DNA of 64,000 bases from Azospirillaceae bacterium (GCA_031291675.1 JARLIO010000082.1:92676-156675), one strand, 5' to 3'. Positions 16,775 to 26,190 are shown, counted from the stretch's first letter. Notes: a model not told the origin generated them from the letters alone. A program made the numbers and translations.

Positions 16775-17777
16775 GGAGTCCTTTGGCCAACCCTGAACGT
16801 ACGGGCTGGAAATGACCATTTTTGCGCGTTATCAACGTCAGCCCTAACAAAACACACCCTTACGTTCAAGCGAAATAGCTATCATACATTCTTGTAAACG
16901 ACAACCTTCGCTTTAATTTTTTGTGACATCAGATTTCCATAACATTCATTAGTACAGCCATAGAATATTCTGAATACTAACGTTGCGATTCTTTTGTCGT
17001 TTTGACCAGAACTTCCTGATCACTGTCGCCATCACGTGACTGACGCGGACATTCTATGCCTATTCACATTGATCAGGTCGACAGCGAATGATCCAGAATG
17101 GTGGTTTTCTTTTGAGATAACCGGCGGCGCACCGTTACGCCGCTGAAGACAGCGACCGGAGCGTGGCTCAATCACGCGGCACCCGAGCCCCTGACCGGTT
17201 GAACACCTCGAATGATACCGGCGAACCCATGAAATGACCTTCTGGATCCCGGGGTCGGAGCCAAAGCTTTTGATTCTGCCGTGGATGGACCGGCCGGGCC
17301 AAGTTCGAGTGGCTGGTTGCCACCAATCCCGAGACCTTGACCAATCTCGAACGCTCGGTGTGGTTCCTGTATCGGCAACGCGCCGCCTTCAGCGGGAAGA
17401 TCGCCAGCCGAACCCTCGGCGTTTCACCGTTGCGGTCCGCTCGCTTCGACGTCACCAAGCCCGTGGCTCGCGTCATCGAATTCGCGACCGTCACCCTTCG
17501 CAAACCCGGGGTCCAGGACCACAAGCTCCGAACCATTGGGGCTGCTCCGCTGGATGCGCGCGGCCGCAGGCATGACGCTGGTGAGAGGGCTTGTCTGAGC
17601 GCCTGTGGGCTTCTGCCGGGGTGGCGGCGGTATGAGCTTTTGAGCCGTCTCGCGGCACGGAAAAGGTCTTTTGGGTTGACGATTGTCAGTCCAGAAGCGC
17701 CTGCCGATCCGTCCAAAATCGGCCGCCACGCGATCGATACGCCGAACCGCGACTTTGATCCCGGGGATACCCCAAAC
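16775..17777. other. Non-coding kilobase with a phage-gene remnant
   Basis: The first 230 bases (16840-17070) are markedly A/T-rich and probably hold the chemoreceptor promoter. The rest has no intact gene; the only recognisable coding piece is the DNA adenine methylase relic at 17298-17462. Frames on both strands here are arginine-rich shadows. Confidence 0.6.
17298..17462 (+). pseudogene. Remnant of a phage-type DNA adenine methylase (D12 class)
   Basis: A continuous frame reads KFEWLVATNPETLTNLERSV then WFLYRQRAAFSGKIASRTLG and VSPLRSARFDVTK. This matches the middle of prophage Dam-family methylases, where an L-x-x-LERA-x-RFLY-x-QR-x-AF-GGK segment is followed by FGVS and RFDVTKL. Neither the N-terminal FxGGK SAM motif nor the DPPY catalytic motif is present nearby, so it is a fragment of about 55 codons. 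It lies beyond the 3' end of tRNA-Arg, where phages commonly integrate. Confidence 0.6.
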
Positions 17778-17810
17778 AAAAAAGGGCCAGGCGCTGATGC
17801 AACCTAACCC
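17778..17810 (-). terminator. Probable terminator of tRNA-Arg
   Basis: Read on the minus strand, GGGTTAGG and CCTGGCCC can pair (two G.U pairs) around an 11-base loop, followed by a run of six T residues. It begins 10 bases after the tRNA 3' end. Confidence 0.6.
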
Positions 17811-17820
17811 CTTGAAAAGA

Positions 17821-17897
17821 TGGCGCGCCCGGAGAGACTCGAACTCCCAGCCTTCTGATTCGTAGTCAGATGCTCTATCCAATTGAGCTACGGGCGC
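17821..17897 (-). tRNA. tRNA-Arg (anticodon ACG)
   Basis: 77-base tRNA with all arms: acceptor GCGCCCG / CGGGCGC, D-arm GCTCAATTGGATAGAGC, anticodon loop CTACGAA between TCTGA/TCAGA stems, variable loop, T-arm GGGAG-TTCGAGT-CTCTC, and an encoded CCA. The ACG anticodon (A deaminated to inosine) reads CGU, CGC and CGA. Confidence 0.97.
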
Positions 17898-18123
17898 TTC
17901 GCGGTACCGGGCGTACCCGGCGGCGAGGTGGCGGAACTTACTCGAAGCTTTTGGGGGACGCAAGCCCCTTTTCGAATTTTTTTTTCGTCGCTCCAAACCG
18001 CGGAAATGCCACAGACCCCGGCGCATCAGCCAATTGAAGCCGTCGGTCGGTTCGCGCTATAAGCCAGCCCTGCCCTTTGCCCGGCCCTGCCCTTTGCCCA
18101 GCCCTTTGCAACGAGTACCCGTG

Positions 18124-18609
18124 ATGTCCGATGCCGCCCCCGCCAAACATTTCCCGGTTACCTGGGAAGAACTTCACCGTCATGCCAAGGCGTTGGCCTG
18201 GCGGTTGATCGAGAAAGGCCCCTGGACCGGGATCGTTGCCGTCACCCGCGGCGGTCTGGTGCCGGCCGCGATCATCGCCCGCGAACTCGAGATCAGGCTG
18301 ATTGATACCGTTTGCATCTCGACCTACGACCATATGAGCCAGCACGGCGCCAATGTGCTCAAAGCTTTCGACGGCGACGGTGAGGGCTGGCTGATCATTG
18401 ACGACCTCGTCGATACCGGCAGAACCGCCATCGTGCTGCGCAAGATGATCCCCAAGGCCCACTTCGCGACAATCTACGCCAAGCCAAGCGGGCGCCCCCT
18501 CGTCGACACCTTCGTCACCGAGGTCAGCCAGGATACCTGGATCGATTTCCCCTGGGACATCGAACCTCAGTTCAGCCAACCCATCGCCACGCTGCACCGC
18601 AATCGCTGA
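18124..18609 (+). CDS. gpt: Xanthine-guanine phosphoribosyltransferase
   Basis: 161-residue purine salvage enzyme that joins xanthine, guanine or hypoxanthine to [41 protein letters not shown] (PPi loop) and [19 protein letters not shown] (PRPP motif with the acidic DD pair) are diagnostic, as is the end [11 protein letters not shown]. The ATG at 18124 fits the family start; the frame extends 5' to 18034 without similarity. A GTG three bases earlier is possible. Ends 10 bases from the convergent FNR gene. Confidence 0.96.
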   Translation: MSDAAPAKHFPVTWEELHRHAKALAWRLIEKGPWTGIVAVTRGGLVPAAIIARELEIRLIDTVCISTYDHMSQHGANVLKAFDGDGEGWLIIDDLVDTGRTAIVLRKMIPKAHFATIYAKPSGRPLVDTFVTEVSQDTWIDFPWDIEPQFSQPIATLHRNR

Positions 18610-18618
18610 ATTGCCCGC

Positions 18619-19359
18619 TCACAGACCTTCAGCCATATCGACAATCTGCGCGTGATCGACCAGCAAAATCCGGTTGCCATCCTGCAAGGAGATGGCACCC
18701 GAGATCTTCAGCTGTGTGAATGTCCGGCTGACCGTCTCGGTGGTCAGCCCCAGATAATCGGCGATGTCAGCCCGGCTCATCGGAACATGGACCGGGTTGT
18801 CCTTGTGGCCGCGCCGCGCCGCCCACCGGGCCAACATCAGCAGAAACGAACAGATTTTCTCGCGGGCCGTCTTGCGACCCAACAACAGCATCTGATCCTG
18901 CGCCGCCGCCAACTCGTTGGACGCCATCGAAAACAAGCGTCGTTGCAGGCGGGGAAACTCGTCGAGCAGGCTCTCCAGCTTGCGACGCGGAAACCGGCAC
19001 AACGACGTCACCGTCACGGACTCGGCCGAATAGGCATAACTCTCATTCATCGCCAGACCGAGGAAATCGCCAACCACCAGGAATCCGGTGATTTGACGGC
19101 GCCCATCCGGCAACAATTTATAGAGTTTGACAGTCCCAGCGGTAACATTGAACAGGTTTTCTGCGAGCTCACCTTCCGAAAAAATCGTCTGACTCGACTG
19201 AATTCGACTCGTTTGCACGATATCGACCAGACGACGCAGCTCTTCCGGCTCCAACGCGGCGCACACGCTCAAGGGGCGAACCGGGCACGCCCCACACGGG
19301 TTCGCATCCCCCGTCGCGACGCCCTTGTCCCGGACACGCGCCATATCGATTGGAGGCAT
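18619..19359 (-). CDS. FNR-type oxygen-responsive transcription regulator (FnrN/AadR/Anr-like)
   Basis: 246-residue Crp/Fnr regulator. Cysteines 22, 25 and 33 (CGACPVRPLSVC) with Cys121 (SLCRF) form the complete ligand set for an oxygen-labile 4Fe-4S cluster, so it should sense O2 directly, unlike cluster-less FixK. The cyclic-nucleotide-like beta roll spans about 50-150. The C-terminal helix-turn-helix has DIADYLGLTTETVSRTFTQL, in which E-x-x-S-R is the FNR recognition set for TTGAT-N4-ATCAA. It lies next to the cbb3 oxidase cluster, which carries matching boxes. Transcribed in the same direction as the cluster's assembly genes but separated by about 190 bases from ccoS. Confidence 0.95.
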   Translation of the reverse strand: MPPIDMARVRDKGVATGDANPCGACPVRPLSVCAALEPEELRRLVDIVQTSRIQSSQTIFSEGELAENLFNVTAGTVKLYKLLPDGRRQITGFLVVGDFLGLAMNESYAYSAESVTVTSLCRFPRRKLESLLDEFPRLQRRLFSMASNELAAAQDQMLLLGRKTAREKICSFLLMLARWAARRGHKDNPVHVPMSRADIADYLGLTTETVSRTFTQLKISGAISLQDGNRILLVDHAQIVDMAEGL

Positions 19360-19572
19360 TCGCCCTCCCCGCCCTTGCTTGTTCAGGCCATTGTGAAAAG
19401 AAATCTCTAGCCTCGCAATGGTCGTCTCTGCGGTGTTTCGTCCCGCTTGCCAGACGCCGCATCATGCCCCTATTCGGCGGCGAAAGCGACCTCTGAAACC
19501 ACGCCGCGCCGGCCTCAGCGCGGCGCCGCCAATGGCGGCTCAACCGGCGGGGAGTCGACCCGGGGATGGGGA

Positions 19573-19743
19573 TCACTCACGGTCTGTGGCATCGCTGCTG
19601 TTGTCGTCGTCGTCAAACAGGATGCGGTGGGCCGCTCCCTCCAGATCATCATATTGGCCGCTCTTAAGGGTCCACAGGAACATGGCCAGCCCCAGCAGGC
19701 CCAAGCCCAAGGCGGCCGGGATCAGGAACAGCAACGCGGACAT
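19573..19743 (-). CDS. ccoS: cbb3-type cytochrome oxidase assembly protein CcoS
   Basis: 56-residue single-span membrane protein required for cofactor insertion into cbb3 oxidase. MSALLFLIPAALGLGLLGLA starts the helix and FLWTLKSGQYDDLEGAAHRI is the CcoS hallmark; the tail is acidic (FDDDDNSSD). The ATG at 19743 fits the family; the open frame extends further 5' inside ccoI. It overlaps the end of ccoI by 80 bases in another frame, indicating translational coupling. Last gene of the ccoGHIS assembly group. Confidence 0.93.
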   Translation of the reverse strand: MSALLFLIPAALGLGLLGLAMFLWTLKSGQYDDLEGAAHRILFDDDDNSSDATDRE

Positions 19744-22111
19744 CAGCAAGCTCCGATGGTGCAGGCGGGGACTGTCGACGGGGCGACAGGCGCAGCGCAT
19801 TCAGGATAACCACAAGGGACGATGTCGACATCGCCAGCGCGGCAAACAGGGGGGTCACGAAGCCACAGACCGCCGCCGGCACCATCAGGAAATTGTAGAC
19901 CAGCGCCAACGTGAAGTTCTCGCGCACCCGTCGCCGGGCTCGACTCGCCAGCGCCAACGCCTCCCGCACCGGCGACAGCCGCGTCCCCTGGAACACCAGG
20001 TCGGCGGCGGTCTGGCTGACATCGGCGGCCGTCGATGGCGACACCGACACCGCGGCCGCCGCCAGCGCCGGCGCATCGTTCAGTCCGTCACCCACCATCA
20101 GCACGGTCCGCCCCGACTGGCGTAATGCCTCCAGAAACGCGACCTTGTCAGCCGGCGATTGCTCGGCGCGCCAAACTGCGATTCCCAGTTGCGCGGCGAC
20201 CTGCGCCACGGCGACGCTCCGGTCGCCGGACAGCAGCGCGATTTGATAACCGCGTCGTTGCAGATCGGCGATCGTTGCGCCGGCGTCCGCGCGCAACCGG
20301 TCGACAAACCCCAAGCGCAGCGCCGCGACACCGGGGCGCGCCAGCCACATTTCGGGTCCGGCCGCATCGGCGGGACCATCGGTTGCCGTCACCCCGACCA
20401 GGCGGCGATTGCCCAGCCGCACCTCACCGCCCGGGGTTGCCAGCACCAGCCCGAGCCCCGCCCGTTCCTCGACACCGCGGGCCACCGGAATGCCGGGGAC
20501 GGCGCGGCACAACGCCCGGGCCAGGGGATGGCGGCTGGTCCCGGCCAGCGCCGCGGCGAGACGCAGCGCTTCGGGATCGATCCCCGGCGTCACCAGATCC
20601 AGCCGGCCCTCGGTCAGCGTTCCGGTCTTGTCGAAAACCACGGTATCGACCCGAGCCAGGCGTTCCAAGGCCGTGGCCGATTTCAGCAGCACGCCGTGGC
20701 GCATCAGCCAGCCGCCGGCAACGATCTGGACCGCGGGCACCGCCAGCGCCAGTGCGCAGGGGCAGGTGATGATCAGCACCGCGACCGCGTTGAGCAGAGC
20801 CACCGGCCAGGGTGCGTGGAGGATCAACAGCCAGCCGAGGAAGGTCAGCAGTGCGGCGACATGGACCACGGGGGCGTAAAGTCGCGAGACCCGATCGGCA
20901 ATCGCGACGTATCGGCCACGTCCCTGTTCGGCGATTTCCATCAGACGGGCGATTTCGGCCAGCAGGGTGGCATCACCCACCGCCGTAACCCGCAGCCGCA
21001 GCGCACCGGTCAGATTGAGCGTTCCGGCAAACACCGTGTCGCCCGGCGCCACCCGCCCGGGCAGCGTTTCACCGGTGATCAGACCGGTATCGATGTCCGA
21101 GATGCCATCCTCGATCCGTCCATCGATCGGAACGCGCTGTCCCGGCGCCACCAGAACCAAGTCTCCGGGTTCGACGCGATCGGGCGCAACCAGCCGGGTC
21201 TTACCGCCGGCATCGAGCACCGTCGCATCGACGCCACCCAGCGCCAACAGTTGTTCCGCCGCCGACCGCGCCTTGCTCCGGGCCCGGCGCTCCAGGAAAC
21301 GGCCGATCAGCAGAAAAAACAGCAGCATCAACGCGCTGTCGTAGTAGGCGTAGACACCGTTCCAGATCGTCTCGAACAGGCTCATGCCGGAACACAGGGT
21401 GATGCCAATTGAAATCGGCACATCCATGTTGGTGCGCCGATGCGCCAGCGCTGACACGGCCGAGCGGAAGAAAGGCCGCGCCGCGAAAATGATTGCCGGC
21501 AGGCCGATCAACGCCGACAGCCAGTGCATCAACGACCGGGTCGCCTCACCCATACTGCCGTCATAGCCGGCCCAGACCGACACCGACAACAGCATCACAT
21601 TGCTGGCGCCGAAACCGGCGACCGCCAGACAGCGCAGCAGCTCGCGCTCCGCCGCGGCATCCTGGCTCGACAGCCGTTCCGGATCGAACGGAACCGCGCG
21701 ATAGCCAAGGCGGGAGATGACAGCCAGCAATTCGGCGCCACGCTCCGGCACGCCGCGCCATGCCAGGGTCAGGCGCCGCGTCGTCATGTTAAGCCGTGCC
21801 TGGACGATGTCGGGCTGGCGCGACAGCACATTTTCAATCAGCCAGACACAGGCCGCGCATTGCAGCCCGTCGATCATCAGATGCACGCGCAAGATCCCGT
21901 CGCGATCCGCGCGGATATGCCGGGTCAGGTCGACAAGCGGCGCCTCCTGATCCGGCTGGATCGCGCGGATTTCGGGATCGATGCGCCGGCGCCGGTAATA
22001 CTGGTCCAGACCCAGCCCCGCGATCAGATCGAAAGCGGCCTGACATCCCGGGCAACAAAACCGGGCGCCGGGTTGAACCGCTTGCCCGCAATGCAGGCAG
22101 GCTTCCATCAC
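19664..22111 (-). CDS. ccoI: Copper-translocating P1B-type ATPase CcoI (FixI)
   Basis: 815-residue copper ATPase that supplies Cu to the CcoN subunit. Order: N-terminal cysteine-rich patch (C5, C8, C19, C20, C23), heavy-metal domain with GLQCAAC (C85, C88), six or more membrane helices, the TGE actuator motif (GLITGETLPG), the membrane copper motif TCPCALAL, phosphorylation motif DKTGT, an HP dipeptide (TSRHPLA), and GDGLNDAPAL. The N-terminal Cys patch marks the CcoI/FixI branch. The start overlaps the ccoH stop by four bases. The C-terminus carries about 40 unusual Pro/Arg residues after VVILNALRL because the frame reads into ccoS. Confidence 0.96.
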   Translation of the reverse strand: MMEACLHCGQAVQPGARFCCPGCQAAFDLIAGLGLDQYYRRRRIDPEIRAIQPDQEAPLVDLTRHIRADRDGILRVHLMIDGLQCAACVWLIENVLSRQPDIVQARLNMTTRRLTLAWRGVPERGAELLAVISRLGYRAVPFDPERLSSQDAAAERELLRCLAVAGFGASNVMLLSVSVWAGYDGSMGEATRSLMHWLSALIGLPAIIFAARPFFRSAVSALAHRRTNMDVPISIGITLCSGMSLFETIWNGVYAYYDSALMLLFFLLIGRFLERRARSKARSAAEQLLALGGVDATVLDAGGKTRLVAPDRVEPGDLVLVAPGQRVPIDGRIEDGISDIDTGLITGETLPGRVAPGDTVFAGTLNLTGALRLRVTAVGDATLLAEIARLMEIAEQGRGRYVAIADRVSRLYAPVVHVAALLTFLGWLLILHAPWPVALLNAVAVLIITCPCALALAVPAVQIVAGGWLMRHGVLLKSATALERLARVDTVVFDKTGTLTEGRLDLVTPGIDPEALRLAAALAGTSRHPLARALCRAVPGIPVARGVEERAGLGLVLATPGGEVRLGNRRLVGVTATDGPADAAGPEMWLARPGVAALRLGFVDRLRADAGATIADLQRRGYQIALLSGDRSVAVAQVAAQLGIAVWRAEQSPADKVAFLEALRQSGRTVLMVGDGLNDAPALAAAAVSVSPSTAADVSQTAADLVFQGTRLSPVREALALASRARRRVRENFTLALVYNFLMVPAAVCGFVTPLFAALAMSTSSLVVILNALRLSPRRQSPPAPSELADVRVAVPDPGRLGLGPAGAGHVPVDP

Positions 22112-22632
22112 GGCACCCAGATGCGCTTCGACCCCTGATAATCCCCGGCGGGGTGCTGCGCCGCGACATGGACATCGTAAACGCCGGCCAAGGGCAGCGT
22201 GACGTCGCTGCTATAGCGACCGCTGCCGTCACTATCGTCGAGCGTCACGGTGACATCATGCCCCTCGCTGGTCGGGCGCAGGAACGTGGCCGACACCGTG
22301 GCACCGGTCAGCGGCGCCCCCTGGCGGTCCTTGAGACTGACGACCAGTTGCCCGGTTTGCCCGGTGCCCGCCGTGAAGCCGATCGTGACCTGCCAGCCGC
22401 GCGCCGCCACCGCCTCCGCGCCCTCCAGAGCCTTGTTGTAATTGTTGCCTTCATCATAGGCGTGCTGGCTGGTCAGCCCCGTCCAGGTTCCCAGCGACAG
22501 ATAAGCCAGCATAAAATTGGCGAAGAACGTCACCAGAAAAAACACCCCGACCACGGCGCCCCAAAACCGGGCCTGCTGACGGTTGCGGGCGCGCTCCTCC
22601 GGCGTCTGCGGGGCACCATATTGGACAGCCAT
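22108..22632 (-). CDS. ccoH: cbb3 oxidase assembly protein CcoH (FixH)
   Basis: 174-residue membrane protein. One helix at about 25-45 (FWGAVVGVFFLVTFFANFML), then a periplasmic beta domain with the FixH pattern YNKALEGAEAVAARGWQV and the C-terminal GVYDVHVAAQHPAGDYQGSK. CcoH interacts with CcoN during cbb3 maturation. ATG at 22632 (MAVQYGAPQTPEER) chosen over an upstream start. Stop overlaps the ccoI start by four bases, so translation is coupled. Confidence 0.93.
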   Translation of the reverse strand: MAVQYGAPQTPEERARNRQQARFWGAVVGVFFLVTFFANFMLAYLSLGTWTGLTSQHAYDEGNNYNKALEGAEAVAARGWQVTIGFTAGTGQTGQLVVSLKDRQGAPLTGATVSATFLRPTSEGHDVTVTLDDSDGSGRYSSDVTLPLAGVYDVHVAAQHPAGDYQGSKRIWVP

Positions 22633-22740
22633 CAAGCGGTCTCCATCCTCGAGCAAATTCCGGGTCTCAACAAATTCCGGGTCTCAGCAAAACCCGGGAC
22701 AACACCATCCCGCGACCTTTGGCGTGACCGGCCTGGCCGG

Positions 22741-24198
22741 TCAATGCTCGGGCCCCAGGAACACGGTATCGCGATGAGCGGTCTCGCCACCTGAGGCCTC
22801 GGTGAGCACGAAATCCAGCGGCGTCGACGCCCCGTGAAGCACGCTGATATTGGCGCGCACATAGACCCGATAGGTGTTGACACTGTCACGCCGCGCCGCC
22901 AGAGGCACCGCCTTGGCCGGCGTTTCATCGGGTCCAACCACGGTGATTTCGCCCTGTGGCAGGTCCGGCAGGGTCAGAATGAAATTCCGATCCTGGCGCG
23001 TCATGTTGGAGATCTTGACGGTAAAGCCGTTGCGAATTTCGCCACCGGACAAGCTCACGAACAACGGGGCCCGATCGCGCAACACGGAAATATCGAGACG
23101 GGGGCGGAACACCAGCGTCGTGACCATCACCGCGCCAATGACGATCAGGATCAGCGAATAGATCAAGGTTCGCGGCCGCACCGCGCGATAACGCGGGGCC
23201 AGGCCCAACGGGCGCGCCTGGTGATTACGCTCGGTGTCAAATGCAATCAAATTGCCCGGCCGGTCGATCTTGCTCATCATGTCGTTGCAGGCATCGATGC
23301 ACAGGCCACAGCCAATGCATTCCATCTGCGGGCCATTGCGGATGTCGATGCCGGTGGGACAGACCTGGACGCATTGATGGCAATCGATGCAATCGCCGCC
23401 GCCCGTTGCGACCCGCTCGTCCCAGCTTTCGGACTTGCGCAACGGCCGGCGGCCTTCGCCCCGCCAATCGCGATAGGTGACGGTCAGGCTGTCCTCATCC
23501 AGCATCGCAGACTGGAACCGCGGCCAGGGACACATATAGGTACATACCTGTTCGCGAGAGTACCCCGCCAGCAGATAGGTCGTCGTGGTAAACAGGCCGA
23601 TGAAGAACAGCACCGGACCCGAGACGCTCGCGTGCCATAGCTGGCCCATGAATGTCGGGGCATCAACAAAATACAAAATCCAGGCGCCGCCGGTGATCAC
23701 ACTGATCGCCAGCCAGATCGCGTGCTTCAGGACCTTTTTCTTGAGCTTTTCGAGGCTGAAGCCGGTCCTGTCGAGTTGCATCCGCGCGGGCCGGTCGCCC
23801 TCGACCCAACGTTCGACCAGCATGAACAGGTCGGTCCACACCGTCTGCGGGCAGGCATAGCCACACCACAGCCGGCCCGCCACCGCGGTCACCAGGAACA
23901 GCCCGACCGCGGCCAGGATCAGGACACCCGTGAGATAATAGATTTCCTGGGGCCAGATCTCGATCCAGAAGAAGTACAAACGACGCCCGCTCACGTCAAG
24001 CAACACCGCCTGTGCGGGAGCATCAAGACCACGATCCCACCGAATCCAGGGAAGACTGTAGTAAATAGCAAGAAGAACGGTCAGGACAATCCATTTAAGC
24101 CGCCGAAATACCCCGCGAACCTGCCGTGGATAAACCTTCTTGTGGTCGGCATAAAGTGGAGGCTTTTCCTTACTCACAGCAACCGAAACTGTACTCAT
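22741..24198 (-). CDS. ccoG: cbb3 oxidase accessory ferredoxin-type protein CcoG (FixG)
   Basis: 485-residue polytopic membrane protein, a proposed copper reductase in cbb3 assembly. Four or five membrane helices in the first 215 residues with GRLWCGYACPQTVWTDLF and QVCTYMCPWPRFQ, characteristic of FixG. Two 4Fe-4S motifs follow: CIDCHQCVQVCPTG and CIGCGLCIDACND. A further helix at about 350 leads to a periplasmic Ig-like domain (FixG C-terminal). ATG at 24198 fits MSTVSVAVSKEKPPLYADHK; the longer frame is not family-like. First gene of ccoGHIS with its own FNR-like box at 24328. Confidence 0.96.
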   Translation of the reverse strand: MSTVSVAVSKEKPPLYADHKKVYPRQVRGVFRRLKWIVLTVLLAIYYSLPWIRWDRGLDAPAQAVLLDVSGRRLYFFWIEIWPQEIYYLTGVLILAAVGLFLVTAVAGRLWCGYACPQTVWTDLFMLVERWVEGDRPARMQLDRTGFSLEKLKKKVLKHAIWLAISVITGGAWILYFVDAPTFMGQLWHASVSGPVLFFIGLFTTTTYLLAGYSREQVCTYMCPWPRFQSAMLDEDSLTVTYRDWRGEGRRPLRKSESWDERVATGGGDCIDCHQCVQVCPTGIDIRNGPQMECIGCGLCIDACNDMMSKIDRPGNLIAFDTERNHQARPLGLAPRYRAVRPRTLIYSLILIVIGAVMVTTLVFRPRLDISVLRDRAPLFVSLSGGEIRNGFTVKISNMTRQDRNFILTLPDLPQGEITVVGPDETPAKAVPLAARRDSVNTYRVYVRANISVLHGASTPLDFVLTEASGGETAHRDTVFLGPEH

Positions 24199-24327
24199 GT
24201 CGCGATCCCCTGACCCCAATCCCCTGGGCTGTGCGATGAACCCGTGTCGGCGGCCATTCGGCCTTGCCACCCGCCCGATGCCAGGGCTAAGCCACCCCTT
24301 CGAGCACGCCACCCGGCACTGCCGGAC

Positions 24328-24341
24328 TTGCGCTAGATCAA
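24328..24341. promoter_or_regulatory. FNR-like box upstream of ccoG
   Basis: TTGCG-CTAG-ATCAA has one perfect half-site and one with TTG kept, against the TTGAT-N4-ATCAA consensus. It lies 130 bases ahead of the ccoG start and downstream of the ccoP terminator, consistent with a separate anaerobic promoter for ccoGHIS. Confidence 0.5.
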
Positions 24342-24354
24342 ACGCTTTTGCAAC

Positions 24355-24380
24355 AAAAAAGGCCGGGGCTCTCGCCCCGG
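24355..24380 (-). terminator. Rho-independent terminator of ccoNOQP
   Basis: On the minus strand CCGGGGC-GAGA-GCCCCGG is followed by CC and six T residues. It lies about 20 bases after the ccoP stop. Confidence 0.88.
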
Positions 24381-24400
24381 CACATCGCGTCTTTACGGTG

Positions 24401-25279
24401 CTATTTGCCGCCGCCCAACTCATGAACATAAAGGGCGACGGACTTGATCGTGGCCGCATCGAGACGGGCGCCCCAATTGGGCATCACGCCACCACGGCCA
24501 CGGCTGATGGTCGTCACCAGGGTCGCCTTGTCACCGCCATAGAGCCAGTTGTTATCATTGAGCGCCGGGGCTCCCATGTCCTGGTTGCCTTCGGCGTTGC
24601 TCCCATGACAGGCGACGCAGTTGTCGGCGAAGATCTGTTGCCCCCGGGTCGCCGCCGCGGCGTCGGTCGAGCGCTTGTTGATCGACAGAACATACTCCGC
24701 GACGTCGCCGACCTGGGCCATGGTCAGCTTGGTCGGCGCCGAATCCTCGATCCAGGCCGGCATGAACAGGCTATGGCCGTCGGGATCGGAATTGTGGGCA
24801 CCATGGGTCACGGTATTGAGAATATCCTCGTATTTCCCGCCGAAGATCCACTTGTCGTCTGTCAGGTTCGGAAAGCCCCGCGCCCCCTGACCGCCGGCAC
24901 CATGGCAGGCGGCGCAATTCTGGGCGAAGGCGATCTTGCCCCCAGCCAGGGCGAAATTGAGCAGATCCGGGCTGGCCTTGATCTGATCATAGCTGGCCGC
25001 CACGAGTTGGGTCCGCAACCCGGCCTGCTGTTGACTGGCCGCTTCAAGGTCCCGCGCGCTCTCGGCCCGCATCGACCATCCCAGCAAACCGTGCCAATAG
25101 GTCTTGCCCAGGGGAACCCCCGGATACAGGACCAGATAAACGACGGCCCACGCGATACAGGCATAAAACACATACAACCACCACCGCGGCAGTGGGTTGT
25201 TGAGTTCCGAGATGCCGTCCCACTCGTGACCTGTCGTATAGACGCCCGAGAGGGCATCCTTTTCATTCTTGGTCGGCAT
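24401..25279 (-). CDS. ccoP: cbb3-type cytochrome c oxidase subunit CcoP (diheme)
   Basis: 292-residue membrane-anchored diheme cytochrome c that passes electrons to CcoO. N-terminal signature TTGHEWDGISELNNPLPRWW, one membrane helix at about 33-53, and two c-type heme sites, CAACH (122-126) and CVACH (221-225), with likely Met ligands in SLFMPAWIED and GGVMPNWG. Starts four bases after the ccoQ stop. Last structural gene of the operon. Confidence 0.97.
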   Translation of the reverse strand: MPTKNEKDALSGVYTTGHEWDGISELNNPLPRWWLYVFYACIAWAVVYLVLYPGVPLGKTYWHGLLGWSMRAESARDLEAASQQQAGLRTQLVAASYDQIKASPDLLNFALAGGKIAFAQNCAACHGAGGQGARGFPNLTDDKWIFGGKYEDILNTVTHGAHNSDPDGHSLFMPAWIEDSAPTKLTMAQVGDVAEYVLSINKRSTDAAAATRGQQIFADNCVACHGSNAEGNQDMGAPALNDNNWLYGGDKATLVTTISRGRGGVMPNWGARLDAATIKSVALYVHELGGGK

Positions 25280-25282
25280 TTA

Positions 25283-25444
25283 TTATTTCTCCTGACCTTC
25301 ATCCTGAAACGGAATAAGTGCGGCCCGTTCAAACCCGGCCCGATTGCGGGGCCAGTAGGCAAAGGCCAGGATTCCGCCAAAAATCGCCAACATCCAGACG
25401 ACCCAGAGAGACTGCATCACTTCCATGACCGAGTCCGCGTCCAT
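25283..25444 (-). CDS. ccoQ: cbb3-type oxidase small subunit CcoQ
   Basis: 53-residue frame, MDADSVMEVMQSLWVVWMLA continuing into a single membrane helix (to about 30) and the conserved AYWPRNRAGFERAALIP tail typical of CcoQ/FixQ. CcoQ stabilises the interaction of CcoP with the oxidase core. It fits exactly between ccoO (11 bases upstream) and ccoP (3 bases downstream). GGGGACGATC precedes the ATG. Confidence 0.93.
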   Translation of the reverse strand: MDADSVMEVMQSLWVVWMLAIFGGILAFAYWPRNRAGFERAALIPFQDEGQEK

Positions 25445-25455
25445 GATCGTCCCCT

Positions 25456-26175
25456 TTATTGTTGCAGATCGGCAGGCTTGTAGTCGGTGAAGTCGACCAG
25501 CGTCCCGAGCATCTGAAGATAGGCGACCAGCGCGTCCATCTCCGTCACCTCTTTTGACGAGTCATCGAACTTCGCCACCACAGCCTTCGGATAGCGTTTC
25601 AGCAGGGCCGTGCTGTCGGCACTGGGGTCGACCTGCGCCCGGACGTCATTGACGGCCTGCGTGATATCATCATCGGTATAAGGCACCCCGACGATGCGCA
25701 GCGTCTTGAGATGTGCGGCGATATCGTCGAATTTCAGCGGCCGCTTCAGGAAGGCGTATTTCGGCATGATCGACTCGGGCACCACCGACTGCGGGTTGGT
25801 CAGGTGCTGCACATGCCAGTCATTGGAATATTTCCCGCCGACCCGGGCCAGGTCGGGACCGGTCCGCTTCGACCCCCATTGGAACGGATGGTCGTACATG
25901 CTTTCGGCCGCCAGCGAGTAGTGGCCATAGCGTTCCGCCTCATCGCGGAAGGGACGGATTTGCTGGCTGTGGCACAGATAGCAACCCTCGCGCAGGTAGA
26001 TGTCGCGGCCCAGTTGCTCCAGCGGAGTATAGGGGCGGATACCGTTGACCTTCTCGATCGTCGACTCGATCGTGAACAGCGGGACAATTTCGACCAGGCC
26101 GCCGATCGATACGGTCAGCACGGTCAGGAGCAACATCAGAACGACGTTTTTTTCAATTGTTGCGTGATTGATCAT
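25456..26175 (-). CDS. ccoO: cbb3-type cytochrome c oxidase subunit CcoO (monoheme)
   Basis: 239-residue monoheme cytochrome c subunit. N-terminal membrane anchor at about 11-35, then [20 protein letters not shown] with the single CxxCH heme site (C65, C68, H69), [20 protein letters not shown], and a methionine ligand candidate in SIMPKYAFL. Starts 15 bases after the ccoN stop. Carries electrons from CcoP to the CcoN active site. Confidence 0.97.
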   Translation of the reverse strand: MINHATIEKNVVLMLLLTVLTVSIGGLVEIVPLFTIESTIEKVNGIRPYTPLEQLGRDIYLREGCYLCHSQQIRPFRDEAERYGHYSLAAESMYDHPFQWGSKRTGPDLARVGGKYSNDWHVQHLTNPQSVVPESIMPKYAFLKRPLKFDDIAAHLKTLRIVGVPYTDDDITQAVNDVRAQVDPSADSTALLKRYPKAVVAKFDDSSKEVTEMDALVAYLQMLGTLVDFTDYKPADLQQ

Positions 26176-26190
26176 GGCCTGGGCCCTCTC

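Noticed and set aside
15671..16897. 408-codon plus-strand frame antisense to the second chemoreceptor
   Set aside because: Shadow of MCP codons; no motif.
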